Part shown: positions 15,267-23,907 of the stretch, in pieces
Layout: every line of letters begins with the position of its first letter
Position numbering within the stretch: position 1 is the stretch's first letter
NCBI GenBank assembly: GCA_015065295.1
Contig: SVQN01000019.1
Span: 1-40,900 of the forward strand
Direction of reading: 5' to 3'
Source: Oscillospiraceae bacterium
Lineage (GTDB): Bacteria > Bacillota > Clostridia > Oscillospirales > CAG-272
DNA: 40,900 bases
Notes under the pieces: model-generated
Seen by the model: only the letters and a program-made list of their open reading frames with translations
Told to the model about the DNA's origin: nothing
The model's database searches: none
Position numbers and translations under genes: made by a program

Positions 15267-15509
15267 ATGAACATCAGAATCACCATGCCCAAGCTCAACG
15301 ACGATATGGAAAGCGGCATCCTGTGCCAGTGGAACGTCGAAGAAGGCGACACCGTTTCGGCGGGAGACATCCTGTGCGAAATCGAATACAACAAGGTCGT
15401 CACCGAAATCGAAGCCGACCGCGATATGACCATCGTTTCGCTGACCGCCGAAGAAGGGGACGAACTCCCCTGCGGTGCGGAACTCGCCACGGCTGAGGTT
15501 TCCGCATGA
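15267..15509 (+). CDS. Stand-alone lipoyl/biotinyl carrier domain protein, 80 aa
   Basis: The whole protein is a single E2-type lipoyl domain: MPKLNDDMESG at the start, GDTVSAGDILCEIE, then the attachment hairpin with Lys43 in EYNKVVTEI (canonical form ETDKA), and GDELPCGAELA at the end. The start at 15267 is chosen over an in-frame ATG at 15255 because GGAGG (15257-15261) lies just before it. Its stop overlaps the second ligase start. Being placed between two lipoate ligases it is very likely their substrate. No dehydrogenase E1, E2 core or E3 is encoded here, so its enzyme partner is unknown; a biotin carrier is less likely because no MKM motif is present. Confidence 0.88.
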   Translation: MNIRITMPKLNDDMESGILCQWNVEEGDTVSAGDILCEIEYNKVVTEIEADRDMTIVSLTAEEGDELPCGAELATAEVSA

Positions 15510-16492
15510 TTTACTGCTTTCTCGATTACACGACCCCGTACGAAAATTTAGCGGGGGAATATTATCTTGCCACCGAAAAAACGTTCGATGAAGACGTGTT
15601 CCTGCTCTGGCGCAACAAACCGTCCGTCATCGTCGGAAAATATCAGAATACCCTCGAGGAGGTCAACCTCGCCTACACGTCCGCGCACGGCATCCATGTC
15701 GCACGGCGGATGTCCGGCGGCGGTACGGTCTATCACGACCTCGGCGGCTGGCAGTTCACGTTCATCACCCGCGACGCGGGAGATGCCATCGAATTCGACC
15801 GTTTCATGCAGCCGATCACGGACGCGCTCCGTTCGATGGGACTCGACGTCCGTACCACCGGCCGCAACGACATCGCGCTGTACCCAGCCGGAAGCGAACG
15901 CGGCTATAAAATCAGCGGCAACACGCAGTACAAGAAAAACGGCGTGACCGTCCACCACGGTACGCTCCTGTTCGATACGGATTTCGACGAAATGGTGCGC
16001 GCAACCACACCGAAGGACTACAAAATCACCTCGAAATCCATCAAATCCGTCCGCGAACGGGTCACGAACATCCGTCCGCATCTGCCGGAAGACATGACGG
16101 ACGTGCAGTTCCGCGATGCCCTCGCCGCGTACATGACCGACAAAACCTATTCCCTCACCGAAGACGACCGCGCACGCATCCGTGAACTCGCGGAAACAAA
16201 ATTCGCCGACCCGAAATGGAACTTCGGCGCAAACCCGAAGTTTGAGATCGAGCACGAACTCCATCTTCCCGGCGGTACCGTCGAGCTCGGTCTGACCGTG
16301 AAAAACGGCGTGATCCAGTCCGCCGGCATCCGCGGAGACTTCTTTGCCGCCGACGGCGAAACGGAAAACCTCGCCGCCTGCCTGACCGGTACGGAATATA
16401 CCGCCGACGCCGTAACCGCCGCGCTGACGGAGGTCTGCGAACGCCTGTACGGCATCACGGCAGAAGCCATCGCAAAGGTAATTTTTGGTTAA
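15506..16492 (+). CDS. Lipoate-protein ligase A family, copy 2
   Basis: 328 aa, longer than copy 1. Motifs: WRNKPSVIVGKYQN, ARRMSGGGTVYHDLGG, GYKISGNTQYKKNG with the conserved Lys, VHHGTLLFD. The C-terminal accessory domain spans about residues 215-328. Translationally coupled to the lipoyl carrier gene (ATGA). It ends about 35 bases before the recA promoter, and no clear terminator separates them. Confidence 0.92.
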   Translation: MIYCFLDYTTPYENLAGEYYLATEKTFDEDVFLLWRNKPSVIVGKYQNTLEEVNLAYTSAHGIHVARRMSGGGTVYHDLGGWQFTFITRDAGDAIEFDRFMQPITDALRSMGLDVRTTGRNDIALYPAGSERGYKISGNTQYKKNGVTVHHGTLLFDTDFDEMVRATTPKDYKITSKSIKSVRERVTNIRPHLPEDMTDVQFRDALAAYMTDKTYSLTEDDRARIRELAETKFADPKWNFGANPKFEIEHELHLPGGTVELGLTVKNGVIQSAGIRGDFFAADGETENLAACLTGTEYTADAVTAALTEVCERLYGITAEAIAKVIFG

Positions 16493-16528
16493 TTTTTAAG
16501 AATACTTTGTGAATTTTCCGCTCTCCTA

Positions 16529-16557
16529 TTGATATTCCGCGCAGGATATAGTATAAT
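16529..16557 (+). promoter_or_regulatory. recA promoter
   Basis: TTGATA (16529-16534), 17-base spacer, TATAAT (16552-16557). The transcription start would fall at about 16564, just before the SOS box. Confidence 0.8.
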
Positions 16558-16565
16558 ATAGATAA

Positions 16566-16579
16566 CGAAACAACGTTCG
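16566..16579 (+). promoter_or_regulatory. LexA/DinR SOS box in front of recA
   Basis: CGAAACAACGTTCG matches the Firmicutes consensus CGAAC-N4-GTTCG with one mismatch (A for C at position 5). It overlaps the transcription start, where LexA would block initiation until RecA filaments trigger its self-cleavage. Confidence 0.75.
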
Positions 16580-16636
16580 TATTGTATAGAAACCGAACGC
16601 TCCATCTTTGTTACTGTTGAAAGGAATATTAAACGA

Positions 16637-17770
16637 ATGGCAAAAGCAACCAATAAAAAGCAGAACGTCGATTTTTCCGCTGACCGTACCCCCGAAGAAA
16701 AGAAAAAAGCCCTCGATACGGCAATCAGCCAGATCGAAAAGAGCTTCGGCAAAGGCACCATCATCAAGATGGGCGACAACCCGCGCATGAACGTCTCCGC
16801 CGTTTCGACCGGATCGATCACCCTCGATATGGCACTCGGCATCGGCGGTCTCCCGCGCGGACGAATCATCGAAGTCTACGGCCCCGAATCGTCCGGTAAA
16901 ACGACCCTCGCGCTCCACGCGATCGCGGAAGTCCAGAAAACCGGCGGCGAAGCGGCCTTCATCGACGCGGAACACGCGCTTGACCCCGTATACGCATCCG
17001 CGCTCGGCGTCAATATCGACAATCTTCTCGTCTCCCAGCCGGACTCCGGCGAACAGGGTCTGGAAATCTGCGAAGCCCTCGTCCGTTCGGGCGCGATTGA
17101 TATCGTGGTCATCGACTCCGTAGCCGCGCTCGTTCCGCAGCAGGAAATCGACGGCGATATGGGCTCGTCCCACGTCGGTCTTCAGGCAAGACTGATGTCG
17201 CAGGCACTGAGAAAACTGTCCGGTATCGTCGGCAAGACAAACTGCATCGTGATCTTCATCAACCAGCTCCGTGAAAAAGTCGGTGTGGTCTACGGCAACC
17301 CGGAAACGACCCCCGGCGGACGTGCGCTGAAGTTCTACGCGTCGGTTCGTATTGAAATCCGCAAAGGCGAAGCAATCAAGAACGGCGCGGAAGTCCTCGG
17401 CAACCACGCCAAGTGCAAAGTCGTCAAGAATAAGGTCGCGCCGCCGTTCAAGAGCGCGGAATTCGATATTCTCTACGGCGAAGGCATCTCGAAAACCGGC
17501 GAAATCGTCGATATCGCCACGGAACTCGGCCTTCTCGAAAAGAGCGGATCGTGGTACTCCTACGAAGGTACACGCATTGCCCAGGGACGCGACAACGCGA
17601 AGAAGTACATCGGAAACGATCCCGCACTGGAAGCGGAACTGGAAGCGAAGATCAAGGAAAACGGCCGTGCGCCGGACATGGAGAGAGACGATCTCGACGA
17701 CGACGAAAGCCTCGGCGACGACGAAGACCTCGACATCCGCCTTCTCGACCTCGGCGAGGATGAGGAATAA
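16637..17770 (+). CDS. recA: Recombinase RecA
   Basis: 377 aa. Walker [10 protein letters not shown] at residues 82-90; the L2 region and MAW-type block [28 protein letters not shown]-binding and polymer interface as in other RecA proteins. An acidic C-terminal tail ([16 protein letters not shown]) follows, usual for the family. It catalyses strand exchange and co-cleavage of LexA. Start follows GAAAGGA. It has its own promoter with SOS box. After it come hairpins and repeats, then recF and recX. Confidence 0.98.
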   Translation: MAKATNKKQNVDFSADRTPEEKKKALDTAISQIEKSFGKGTIIKMGDNPRMNVSAVSTGSITLDMALGIGGLPRGRIIEVYGPESSGKTTLALHAIAEVQKTGGEAAFIDAEHALDPVYASALGVNIDNLLVSQPDSGEQGLEICEALVRSGAIDIVVIDSVAALVPQQEIDGDMGSSHVGLQARLMSQALRKLSGIVGKTNCIVIFINQLREKVGVVYGNPETTPGGRALKFYASVRIEIRKGEAIKNGAEVLGNHAKCKVVKNKVAPPFKSAEFDILYGEGISKTGEIVDIATELGLLEKSGSWYSYEGTRIAQGRDNAKKYIGNDPALEAELEAKIKENGRAPDMERDDLDDDESLGDDEDLDIRLLDLGEDEE

Positions 17771-17851
17771 TCTTTTCAGAAAAGATTAAATTTTAAGAAA
17801 ACACGCCTTCGGCGTGGAAGGTAGAAAAAAGTACCCGGCGGGTACTTTTTT
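17769..17851 (+). terminator. Terminator region after recA (three hairpins)
   Basis: AATCTTTT/AAAAGATT (17769-17787) overlaps the stop. CACGCC-TTC-GGCGTG (17802-17816) follows. Then AAAAAAGTACCC-GGC-GGGTACTTTTTT (17825-17851) is a strong two-way terminator. Confidence 0.8.
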
Positions 17852-17882
17852 CAAAATTGATGTCCCTGCGCGGGACGGCAGT
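17825..17882 (-). repeat. Family-2 repeat, inverted partial copy
   Basis: Read on the minus strand it gives CCGTCCCGCGCAGGGACATC, an AATT-containing linker and a GTACC-type terminator hairpin, the same order as the 3' end of the full copies at 17921-18160 and 28326-28566. It faces the full copy that starts 39 bases further on. Confidence 0.7.
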
Positions 17883-17920
17883 TAAAATAGGCTAACCGCG
17901 AAAAAACAGCCATTTCGTCA

Positions 17921-18160
17921 CGGCTATTCCTACTGAACGAACAATTTGGACAGATTTGCACCCAAACCTTGTCCCTTCCGAATGATCTGAATGCGGGCAA
18001 ACCGCTGTTTGTTTGAGCCCTCAAGGGCGAGTCCCACTTACATCAAGACAGGAATTCACAAAGGGGCGGCGATTGAGCCCCTTTGTGCGCCGTCCCGCGT
18101 AGGGACATAAAAATTGAAAAATGACCGGAACGGTCATTTTTCTTCCTATCAATCCAAACG
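17921..18160 (+). repeat. Family-2 repeat, full copy A (about 240 bp)
   Basis: Highly similar over its length to 28326-28566. It contains an 11-bp perfect stem CACAAAGGGGC/GCCCCTTTGTG (18057-18087), GTCCC/GGGAC, and a terminator hairpin AAAAATGACCG-GAA-CGGTCATTTTT (18117-18141). In copy B that hairpin has GTAC on both sides, so the pairing is kept by paired changes. No credible gene inside. With the terminators it fills 17771-18160; 18161-18213 holds an AAAGTTTGGA dyad and weak recF leader. Confidence 0.8.
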
Positions 18161-18213
18161 TAAAGTTTGGACATCCAAAACTTTGTAAACTTTCCGAAAG
18201 TGACAACACCGCC

Positions 18214-19359
18214 ATGAACGTCTCGCACGTCGAATACGCCGACTGGCGTAATATGTCCGAATGCAGCGTCTCCCTCGGCGAGGGCATCAACGTCCTCTGG
18301 GGCATGAACGCGCAGGGCAAATCCAATATCCTCGAAGGAATCTATTACTTCGCCCGCGGACGTTCCTTCCGCGGTGCCAAAGACCGCGAACTCATCCGCT
18401 TCGGCTGCGATTTTACCCGCGCGAAACTCTCCTTCCGCCGCGATGGGTACGAAAACGATACCACCCTCGAGGCCGTCATCCCCAAAACCGGCAAGAAACA
18501 TCTCTCCCGCAACGGCGCGCCTCTCGCCTCCACGTCCGAAATGATGGGCAGTTTCCGCGCCGTACTCTTCTGTCCCGCACACCTGACCATGGTCACGGGC
18601 GGCCCTCTCGAACGGCGCACCTTCCTCGATATCGCGCTCTCCCAGCTCTCGCAGACCTACCTCACCTACCTCCGCCGGTACACCAAAGTCCTTGCGGAAC
18701 GGAATATGCTTCTCAAAAATGCCGCGTCAGGAACGCGCGTCACCGAGACCGAATGGGATGTCTACGCACGTCAGCTGGCTCTCTACGGCTCGTGGATCGC
18801 CGCTTACCGCGCGGAATATGTTACTTACCTCAGCGAAGCGGTCGCGCGCTATTTCGACGGCATGACCGGCGGACGCGAAACCCCCGACCTGACGTACACG
18901 TCGCACGGCATCACCGAAACCATGCCGACCCCGCTGTCGAATATGGCGGAGGAACCCGCCGCGTCGCAGGAAGCCCTGTACGAAAAGCTCACCACAAACA
19001 TCGACCGCGAAATCATTGTCGGCTCGTCCCTGTGGGGCATCCACAAGGACGACATCCGGCTTGCGCTGAACGGAAAAGAAGCGAAACTGTACGCCTCACA
19101 GGGACAGCAGCGGAGTATTGTCCTGTCCATCAAGCTGGCGGAAGCGGAAATTTCCAAAAAACTCGGCGGCGAATATCCGGCGATCCTGCTCGACGACGTG
19201 TTTTCCGAACTGGACGAGTCCCGCCGGAATTATATTTTAGGCTCGCTGGAAGGACGGCAGATCATTGTCACGTCCTGCGAACCGGACATTATTCCGTCGA
19301 ACAAGTCGGGAGATATCACCTTCCGGCACGTCAGGGATGGGGAGATTCTGGAAGAATGA
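18214..19359 (+). CDS. recF: DNA replication and repair protein RecF
   Basis: 381 aa. It loads RecA at single-strand gaps together with RecO and RecR. Walker A GMNAQGKSN at about residue 30, signature SQGQQRS at about residue 294, Walker B with D-loop AILLDDVFSELDESRR at about 323. The frame is open upstream into the repeat, but homology starts at MNVSHVEYADWRN, so ATG 18214 is taken; the ribosome site is weak and no promoter is visible. RecF genes usually lie beside dnaN and gyrB near the origin; here it is between recA and recX. Its stop overlaps the recX start. Confidence 0.94.
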   Translation: MNVSHVEYADWRNMSECSVSLGEGINVLWGMNAQGKSNILEGIYYFARGRSFRGAKDRELIRFGCDFTRAKLSFRRDGYENDTTLEAVIPKTGKKHLSRNGAPLASTSEMMGSFRAVLFCPAHLTMVTGGPLERRTFLDIALSQLSQTYLTYLRRYTKVLAERNMLLKNAASGTRVTETEWDVYARQLALYGSWIAAYRAEYVTYLSEAVARYFDGMTGGRETPDLTYTSHGITETMPTPLSNMAEEPAASQEALYEKLTTNIDREIIVGSSLWGIHKDDIRLALNGKEAKLYASQGQQRSIVLSIKLAEAEISKKLGGEYPAILLDDVFSELDESRRNYILGSLEGRQIIVTSCEPDIIPSNKSGDITFRHVRDGEILEE

Positions 19360-20027
19360 TAATCCAAACCGTATTTCTCAGGGACGGCATGGTCTATGTC
19401 GTTCTCACGCCGGACGAATTGTCCGTCCATTCCGAGGGATTGCGGATGTCCCTGCGGAACTGGAAAAAATTCTGCGAACAATATCTCCCGGATGCGCTGT
19501 CCGACGAAGCGTTTACCGCCGCGCAGGGACACCCCATCGGCGAAGCGGAATATGACGAACTGCACCGGCTTTCCGAAATGACCGAGGCCGTTTTGGAAGC
19601 CGCGCGGATTCTCTCGTCCGGCGACAAGAGTGAACGTGATCTTCGCCGGAAACTGAAACCGAAGTTTTCCGAAGAAGCCATCGACAGCGCGGTACGGCTC
19701 CTGAAAAAGCGCGGCTATCTCGATGAAACGGCGCAGTGTCTGCGGATCGCGGAAGCGGCCGTCCGGACAAAGCACCACGGTCCCGCGCGGATCAAAGCCG
19801 ATCTGATCGCCCACGGCTACAGCGGAACGGCGGCGGACGCAGCGATCCGGGAGATTCCGGAAGAGGATTTCGCGGACGCGCTGGCATACTGCATCGACCG
19901 GAAATTCCCGGACATCGAAAATATGGACACGGCGGACGTGAAAAAAGCGGCGGCATCGCTGATGCGGCTCGGTTTTTCGTCCGGCGCAATCTTTGACGAG
20001 ATCCGGAACCGGCGGAAAAACCGCTGA
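19356..20027 (+). CDS. recX: Regulatory protein RecX
   Basis: 223 aa. RecX binds RecA filaments and limits or modulates their activity. The C-terminal half shows the three-helix repeats of the family: SERDLRRKLKPKFSEEAIDSAVRLLKKRGYLDE (quoted motifs SERDLRRKL and LLKKRGYLDE), HHGPARIKADL and the closing repeat AAASLMRLGFSSGAIFDEI. The N-terminal 90 residues carry the lead-in beta segment also seen in Clostridial relatives. The start overlaps the recF stop (ATGA), so the two are co-translated. A terminator follows directly. Confidence 0.88.
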   Translation: MIIQTVFLRDGMVYVVLTPDELSVHSEGLRMSLRNWKKFCEQYLPDALSDEAFTAAQGHPIGEAEYDELHRLSEMTEAVLEAARILSSGDKSERDLRRKLKPKFSEEAIDSAVRLLKKRGYLDETAQCLRIAEAAVRTKHHGPARIKADLIAHGYSGTAADAAIREIPEEDFADALAYCIDRKFPDIENMDTADVKKAAASLMRLGFSSGAIFDEIRNRRKNR

Positions 20028-20058
20028 AAATCGTTCTTTTTTACGGGAACGATTTTTC
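20027..20058 (+). terminator. Terminator of the recF-recX unit
   Basis: AAAATCGTTC (20027-20036) pairs with GAACGATTTT (20047-20056) around a ten-base loop, followed by T-rich sequence. Confidence 0.8.
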
Positions 20059-20103
20059 TTTTAAATTTTTTCGTAATTCCTTCTTTCTATCTTCTTATTT
20101 TTA

Positions 20104-20112
20104 TGTTATAAT
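20104..20112 (+). promoter_or_regulatory. Extended -10 promoter of rimO
   Basis: TG-T-TATAAT is an extended -10. The -35 region (TTTCTA 17 bases upstream) is poor, which fits this promoter type. It lies about 40 bases before the rimO ATG. Confidence 0.6.
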
Positions 20113-20152
20113 GGTTCCATCACAATCCGAATATTGAAAGGTTCGATATACT

Positions 20153-21535
20153 ATGGCAAAAACCGTTAAAGTTGGGTTCATCTCTCTGGGATGTTCCAAA
20201 AACCTCTGCGACACCGAAGTCATGCTCCATCATCTTGTGGACGCGGGCTATGAACTGACCCCCGAAGAAAGCGACGCCGATGTGGTCATCATCAACACCT
20301 GCGCGTTCATCGAAAGCGCGAAGAAGGAGTCCATCGACAACATCATCGACATCGCGTGGCTCAAGAAGCACCACACCCTGAAGGGCATCGTCGTCACCGG
20401 CTGCCTTGCCGAACGCTACCGCGAAGAAATCATCAAGGAACTCCCCGAAGTGGATGCCGTTCTCGGTGTCGGCGGGATTCACAAAATTGTAGAAGCGGTC
20501 GAAACCGTCATGGCGAACGCTTCCAAGAGAGGCAAGAACAAGAAGCGTTACACCTGCTTCGACGACAAGGAAACCGTCGAACTCGGCGGCGAACGCGTCA
20601 TCACCACCGGCGACCACATGGCGTACATCAAGATTGCGGAAGGCTGCTCCAACCGCTGCACCTACTGCGCGATTCCCTCCATCCGCGGCAAAATGCGTAG
20701 CCGCACCATGCGCGACATCGTGGAAGAAGCGACCGCTCTCGACGCGATGGGCATCAAGGAACTGAACATCATCGCGCAGGACACCTCCGCGTACGGCATC
20801 GACCTCTACGGAAATTACTGCCTGCCGGAACTCATCCGCGGTATCTGCGATGCGACGAAAATTCCGTGGATCCGTCTGCTGTACTGCTATCCGGACAAGA
20901 TCACGGACGAACTGATCGCCGAGATCCGCGACAACCCGCGCGTTGTAAAATACATCGACATTCCGATCCAGCACATCTCCGACAATATGCTGACCGCCAT
21001 GAACCGTCACGGCGACTCCGCGATGATCCGTGAAACCGTGGCGAAGCTCCGCCGCGAAGTTCCGGGCATCGTTCTCCGTTCCACGGCCATCGTCGGCTTC
21101 CCGGGCGAAACGGAAGAGGACTTCCGCGAACTCTGCGAATTCGTCAAGGAAGCAAAGTTCGAACGCTTCGGCGCGTTCCCGTATTCCCGCGAAGAAGACA
21201 CGCCCGCATACGATTTTGACAATCAAATCGACGAACAGATCAAGCAGGACCGCTACGACATCCTGATGCAGACCCAGCTTCCCGTCAGCGAAGCGTACAA
21301 CGAAACCCGCGTGGGCAAGGTTGTCCGCGTCATGTGCGAAGGCTTTGACCCCGTTGCGGAATCCCATTACGGCAGAAGCGCGGCGGAAGCAGCAGATATT
21401 GACGGCAAAATCTGGTTCACGACCGACAATCCCAAGCTCCGCATTTCCGAAGGCGAAATGATTGACGTAAAGATCACCGACGCGATGGACTACGACCTCG
21501 TGGGCGAAGCGATCCTGAACGTACTGAATGTCTGA
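20153..21535 (+). CDS. rimO: Ribosomal protein S12 methylthiotransferase RimO
   Basis: 460 aa. It adds a methylthio group to the conserved Asp of S12. N-terminal cluster cysteines: C14 (SLGCSKN), C50 (NTCAF), C84 (TGCLAE). Radical SAM cysteines: C165, C169 and C172 (EGCSNRCTYCAIPSIRGK). SLGCSKN and IPSIRGKMRSR are RimO rather than MiaB signatures. A C-terminal TRAM-like domain follows. Start follows GAAAGG. pgsA starts 18 bases after the stop, the usual neighbour in Clostridia. Confidence 0.96.
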   Translation: MAKTVKVGFISLGCSKNLCDTEVMLHHLVDAGYELTPEESDADVVIINTCAFIESAKKESIDNIIDIAWLKKHHTLKGIVVTGCLAERYREEIIKELPEVDAVLGVGGIHKIVEAVETVMANASKRGKNKKRYTCFDDKETVELGGERVITTGDHMAYIKIAEGCSNRCTYCAIPSIRGKMRSRTMRDIVEEATALDAMGIKELNIIAQDTSAYGIDLYGNYCLPELIRGICDATKIPWIRLLYCYPDKITDELIAEIRDNPRVVKYIDIPIQHISDNMLTAMNRHGDSAMIRETVAKLRREVPGIVLRSTAIVGFPGETEEDFRELCEFVKEAKFERFGAFPYSREEDTPAYDFDNQIDEQIKQDRYDILMQTQLPVSEAYNETRVGKVVRVMCEGFDPVAESHYGRSAAEAADIDGKIWFTTDNPKLRISEGEMIDVKITDAMDYDLVGEAILNVLNV

Positions 21536-21553
21536 GGACGGAAAGGAACGGCT

Positions 21554-22135
21554 ATGAACTTACCCAATAAATTAACGATGTTCCGCATCTGCATGGTGCC
21601 GGTCTTCCTCGTTCTGCTGTGCGTGAATCTCCCGATGTCCGACACGGCGATGCGTCTTTCCACCGCAATTGTTTTTGCGATCACCTCGCTGACCGACATG
21701 ATCGACGGCAAAATCGCAAGAAAATACAACCTTATCACCGACTTCGGCAAATTCATGGATCCCCTTGCCGACAAGTTCCTCGTCATGTCCGCGATGCTCG
21801 GCATTCTCGTCCGCTTCGACTACCTCCGTCCCGTCTTCGTGTGGGCGGCAGCCATCGTGATTTTCCGCGAATTTGCGGTCACGTCTCTCCGTCTCGTCGT
21901 TGCGGGCAAGTCCGGCATCGTCGTTGCGGCCGCATGGCTCGGCAAGGTCAAAACCACCACGCAGATGATCTGTATCGTGGCGATCCTTCTCGAACCTGTG
22001 ATTCTTCCCTTCCCGCTGTTCACGGAAATGCACCTGCTGTCCTATATCACCATTGCGGCAATGACGATCATGACCGTCTGGTCGGGTGTGGACTACATGA
22101 AGGCATACTGGCCGCACATCAGCGCGTCGAAGTAA
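21554..22135 (+). CDS. pgsA: CDP-diacylglycerol-glycerol-3-phosphate 3-phosphatidyltransferase
   Basis: 193 aa integral membrane enzyme that makes phosphatidylglycerol phosphate, the first step to phosphatidylglycerol. The CDP-alcohol phosphatidyltransferase motif D-x2-DG-x2-AR-x8-G-x3-D-x3-D is complete: DMIDGKIARKYNLITDFG followed by KFMDPLAD (about residues 53-80). Several membrane spans follow. GGAAAGGAA lies before the ATG. It is the second gene of the rimO-pgsA-ogg run. Confidence 0.94.
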   Translation: MNLPNKLTMFRICMVPVFLVLLCVNLPMSDTAMRLSTAIVFAITSLTDMIDGKIARKYNLITDFGKFMDPLADKFLVMSAMLGILVRFDYLRPVFVWAAAIVIFREFAVTSLRLVVAGKSGIVVAAAWLGKVKTTTQMICIVAILLEPVILPFPLFTEMHLLSYITIAAMTIMTVWSGVDYMKAYWPHISASK

Positions 22136-22138
22136 TCT

Positions 22139-23035
22139 ATGACCTCTATCCAAAACGAAACCATTCTCTCCGTTCCGCCGCATCTGCGGGAATTTTTCTA
22201 CGGACTCACGGAAATCCCCACCGTCACGGTCGGCGGATGCGGCAGTTTTTCCGTACAGAAGACCTTCGACTGCGGGCAGGCATTCCGGTTTGATCCGGTG
22301 AACGATACCACGTTCGCGGGAACGGCGTTCGGCTGTAAACTTGCGGTCGAACAGACCCTGCCCGGCGTGATTACTTTGTACAAGGTTACACGCGAACAGT
22401 TCGAACGCCGGTGGCGGCATTATCTCGCGCTGGACGAGGATTACGACGCGATCGACCAGTTTCTCACCGACGCAATGCCAACCGAACGTGACCGCGCGGT
22501 TATGACTGCGGCGGTCGAGGCGGGACGCGGCATCCGTATTCTGCGGCAGGAGCCGTTTGAAGCACTGATCTCGTTCATCGTCTCGCAGAACAACAACATC
22601 CCGCGCATCAAGAAAATCATCCGTGCGCTGTGCGATGCCTACGGGGACAACGGCAGTTTTCCGACCGCCGAAGCCCTTGCGGAAGCGGGTACGGACAATC
22701 TCTACGCCCTGCGTACCGGATTCCGCGCGAAATACATCCACGATGCGGCGTGCAGAGTTGCGTCCGGCGAGATTGATCTTGATGAAATTCTCGCGTGCGG
22801 GGACTACGATGCCTGTGACCGCCGCCTGCAGACCATCCGCGGGGTCGGTCCGAAGGTCAGCGCGTGCGCTCTGCTGTATGGATTCGGCAAAACGGAGGCG
22901 TTCCCCGTGGACGTATGGATCAAAAAATCCCTCGAACGCCATTTTCCGGACGGATTTGACGTAAAACGCCTCGGAAAATACGCCGGCATCGCCCAGCAAT
23001 ACCTATTCTATTACGAACGATACATCAATGGCTAA
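22139..23035 (+). CDS. 8-oxoguanine DNA glycosylase, OGG1 type
   Basis: 298 aa. It removes oxidised guanine paired with C and can cut the abasic site. N-terminal OGG domain: SVQKTFDCGQAFRF (about residues 38-51). HhH-GPD core: VSQNNNIPRIKKII, and the hairpin GVGPKVSACALLYGFG. Catalytic Lys239 lies in GVGPKVS and catalytic Asp258 in FPVDVWI; the 19-residue spacing equals the K249-D268 pair of human OGG1. Length is normal. It begins three bases after pgsA. The end overlaps the start of a family-3 repeat. Confidence 0.92.
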   Translation: MTSIQNETILSVPPHLREFFYGLTEIPTVTVGGCGSFSVQKTFDCGQAFRFDPVNDTTFAGTAFGCKLAVEQTLPGVITLYKVTREQFERRWRHYLALDEDYDAIDQFLTDAMPTERDRAVMTAAVEAGRGIRILRQEPFEALISFIVSQNNNIPRIKKIIRALCDAYGDNGSFPTAEALAEAGTDNLYALRTGFRAKYIHDAACRVASGEIDLDEILACGDYDACDRRLQTIRGVGPKVSACALLYGFGKTEAFPVDVWIKKSLERHFPDGFDVKRLGKYAGIAQQYLFYYERYING

Positions 23036-23140
23036 GGACGAAGGACTAAGAGTGAAGGACTAAGCGAAAATGTCCGTCCGCCGGACTGCATAAAGGTTCG
23101 CCATAGTCCTTAACCATTCACCATTAGCCCTTAGTCAAAA
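23034..23140. repeat. Family-3 palindromic repeat, complete copy
   Basis: Left half GCTAAGGACGAAGGACTAAG, a core with GTCCGTCCGCCGGAC, and an inverted right half CATTCACCATTAGCCCTTAG. Same architecture as 12726-12834. It starts on the glycosylase stop and ends before the ribosome site of the DUF6062 gene. Confidence 0.75.
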
Positions 23141-23153
23141 TCAAGGAGTACTT

Positions 23154-23897
23154 ATGGAACAGATTTATACCATACCGGTCAACGAGGCGTTTGAGAAGGT
23201 TCAGGAAGAAGGCTTCTGCACCTGCCCGTTCTGCCTGATGTACAACCGTCTCGACGACAACGAACTCGATCTCATCCTCGGCGCGTCCATGATGGAACCG
23301 GACGTCCGTCTGAAAACGAACGCGCTCGGCTTCTGTCCGGATCACATGTCCCTGCTGTTTGAACGCGGCAAGCGTCTTCCGCTCGCGCTGATGCTCGAAA
23401 GCCATCTCGACAGCCTTGCAGAGGATCTGAAGGGCAATATGTCGTCCCTGTTCATCGCAAAGACGGGCGAAAACACGGCGAAACGTCTGGAAAAGCTGGA
23501 ATCGACCTGCTACATCTGCGAACGGATCGAGTACAACTTCTCCCGCATGATCGAAACGGCGGCTCTGCTGTGGCAGAAGGACGAAGCCTTCCGCAAGAAG
23601 GTGGAAGCCGCGCCGTATTTCTGCTTCCGTCATTACGGACGGTTCATCGCGGCGGCGAAGGAACGTCTGTCGAAGAAGGAATTCGCGGAATTCTACAAGG
23701 AAGTCAGCGAAATCGAAAACCGGTATTTCGACAAGCTCCGCGAAGACGTGAGCTGGTTCTGCAAGAAGTTCGACTACCGCTACGAAAACGAACCGTGGGG
23801 CGACGCAAAGGATGCGCCGGAAAGAGCGAAGGCGTTCCTGTCGGGTTCGCTGCACCAGCACGAAGACACGATCAAACCGAGCGACGGGTTGACGTGA
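23154..23897 (+). CDS. DUF6062-family protein with CxxC and CxxH motifs
   Basis: 247 aa soluble protein of a family common in Clostridia and of unknown function. It has two paired metal-site candidates: C22, C24 and C27 (CTCPFC) with C61 and H64 (CPDH), and C119 and C122 (CYIC) with C157 and H160 (CFRH). These look like two zinc-ribbon-like or Fe-S sites on a helical body. No membrane span or signal peptide. Start follows AAGGAG. It stands alone except for the RAYT gene ten bases downstream. Confidence 0.82.
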   Translation: MEQIYTIPVNEAFEKVQEEGFCTCPFCLMYNRLDDNELDLILGASMMEPDVRLKTNALGFCPDHMSLLFERGKRLPLALMLESHLDSLAEDLKGNMSSLFIAKTGENTAKRLEKLESTCYICERIEYNFSRMIETAALLWQKDEAFRKKVEAAPYFCFRHYGRFIAAAKERLSKKEFAEFYKEVSEIENRYFDKLREDVSWFCKKFDYRYENEPWGDAKDAPERAKAFLSGSLHQHEDTIKPSDGLT

Positions 23898-23907
23898 GGT
23901 TCATACA

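Noticed and set aside
18261-19355. Upstream half of a plus-strand frame that continues into recX
   Set aside because: It runs through recF in another frame; RecX similarity only begins at the ATG at 19356.
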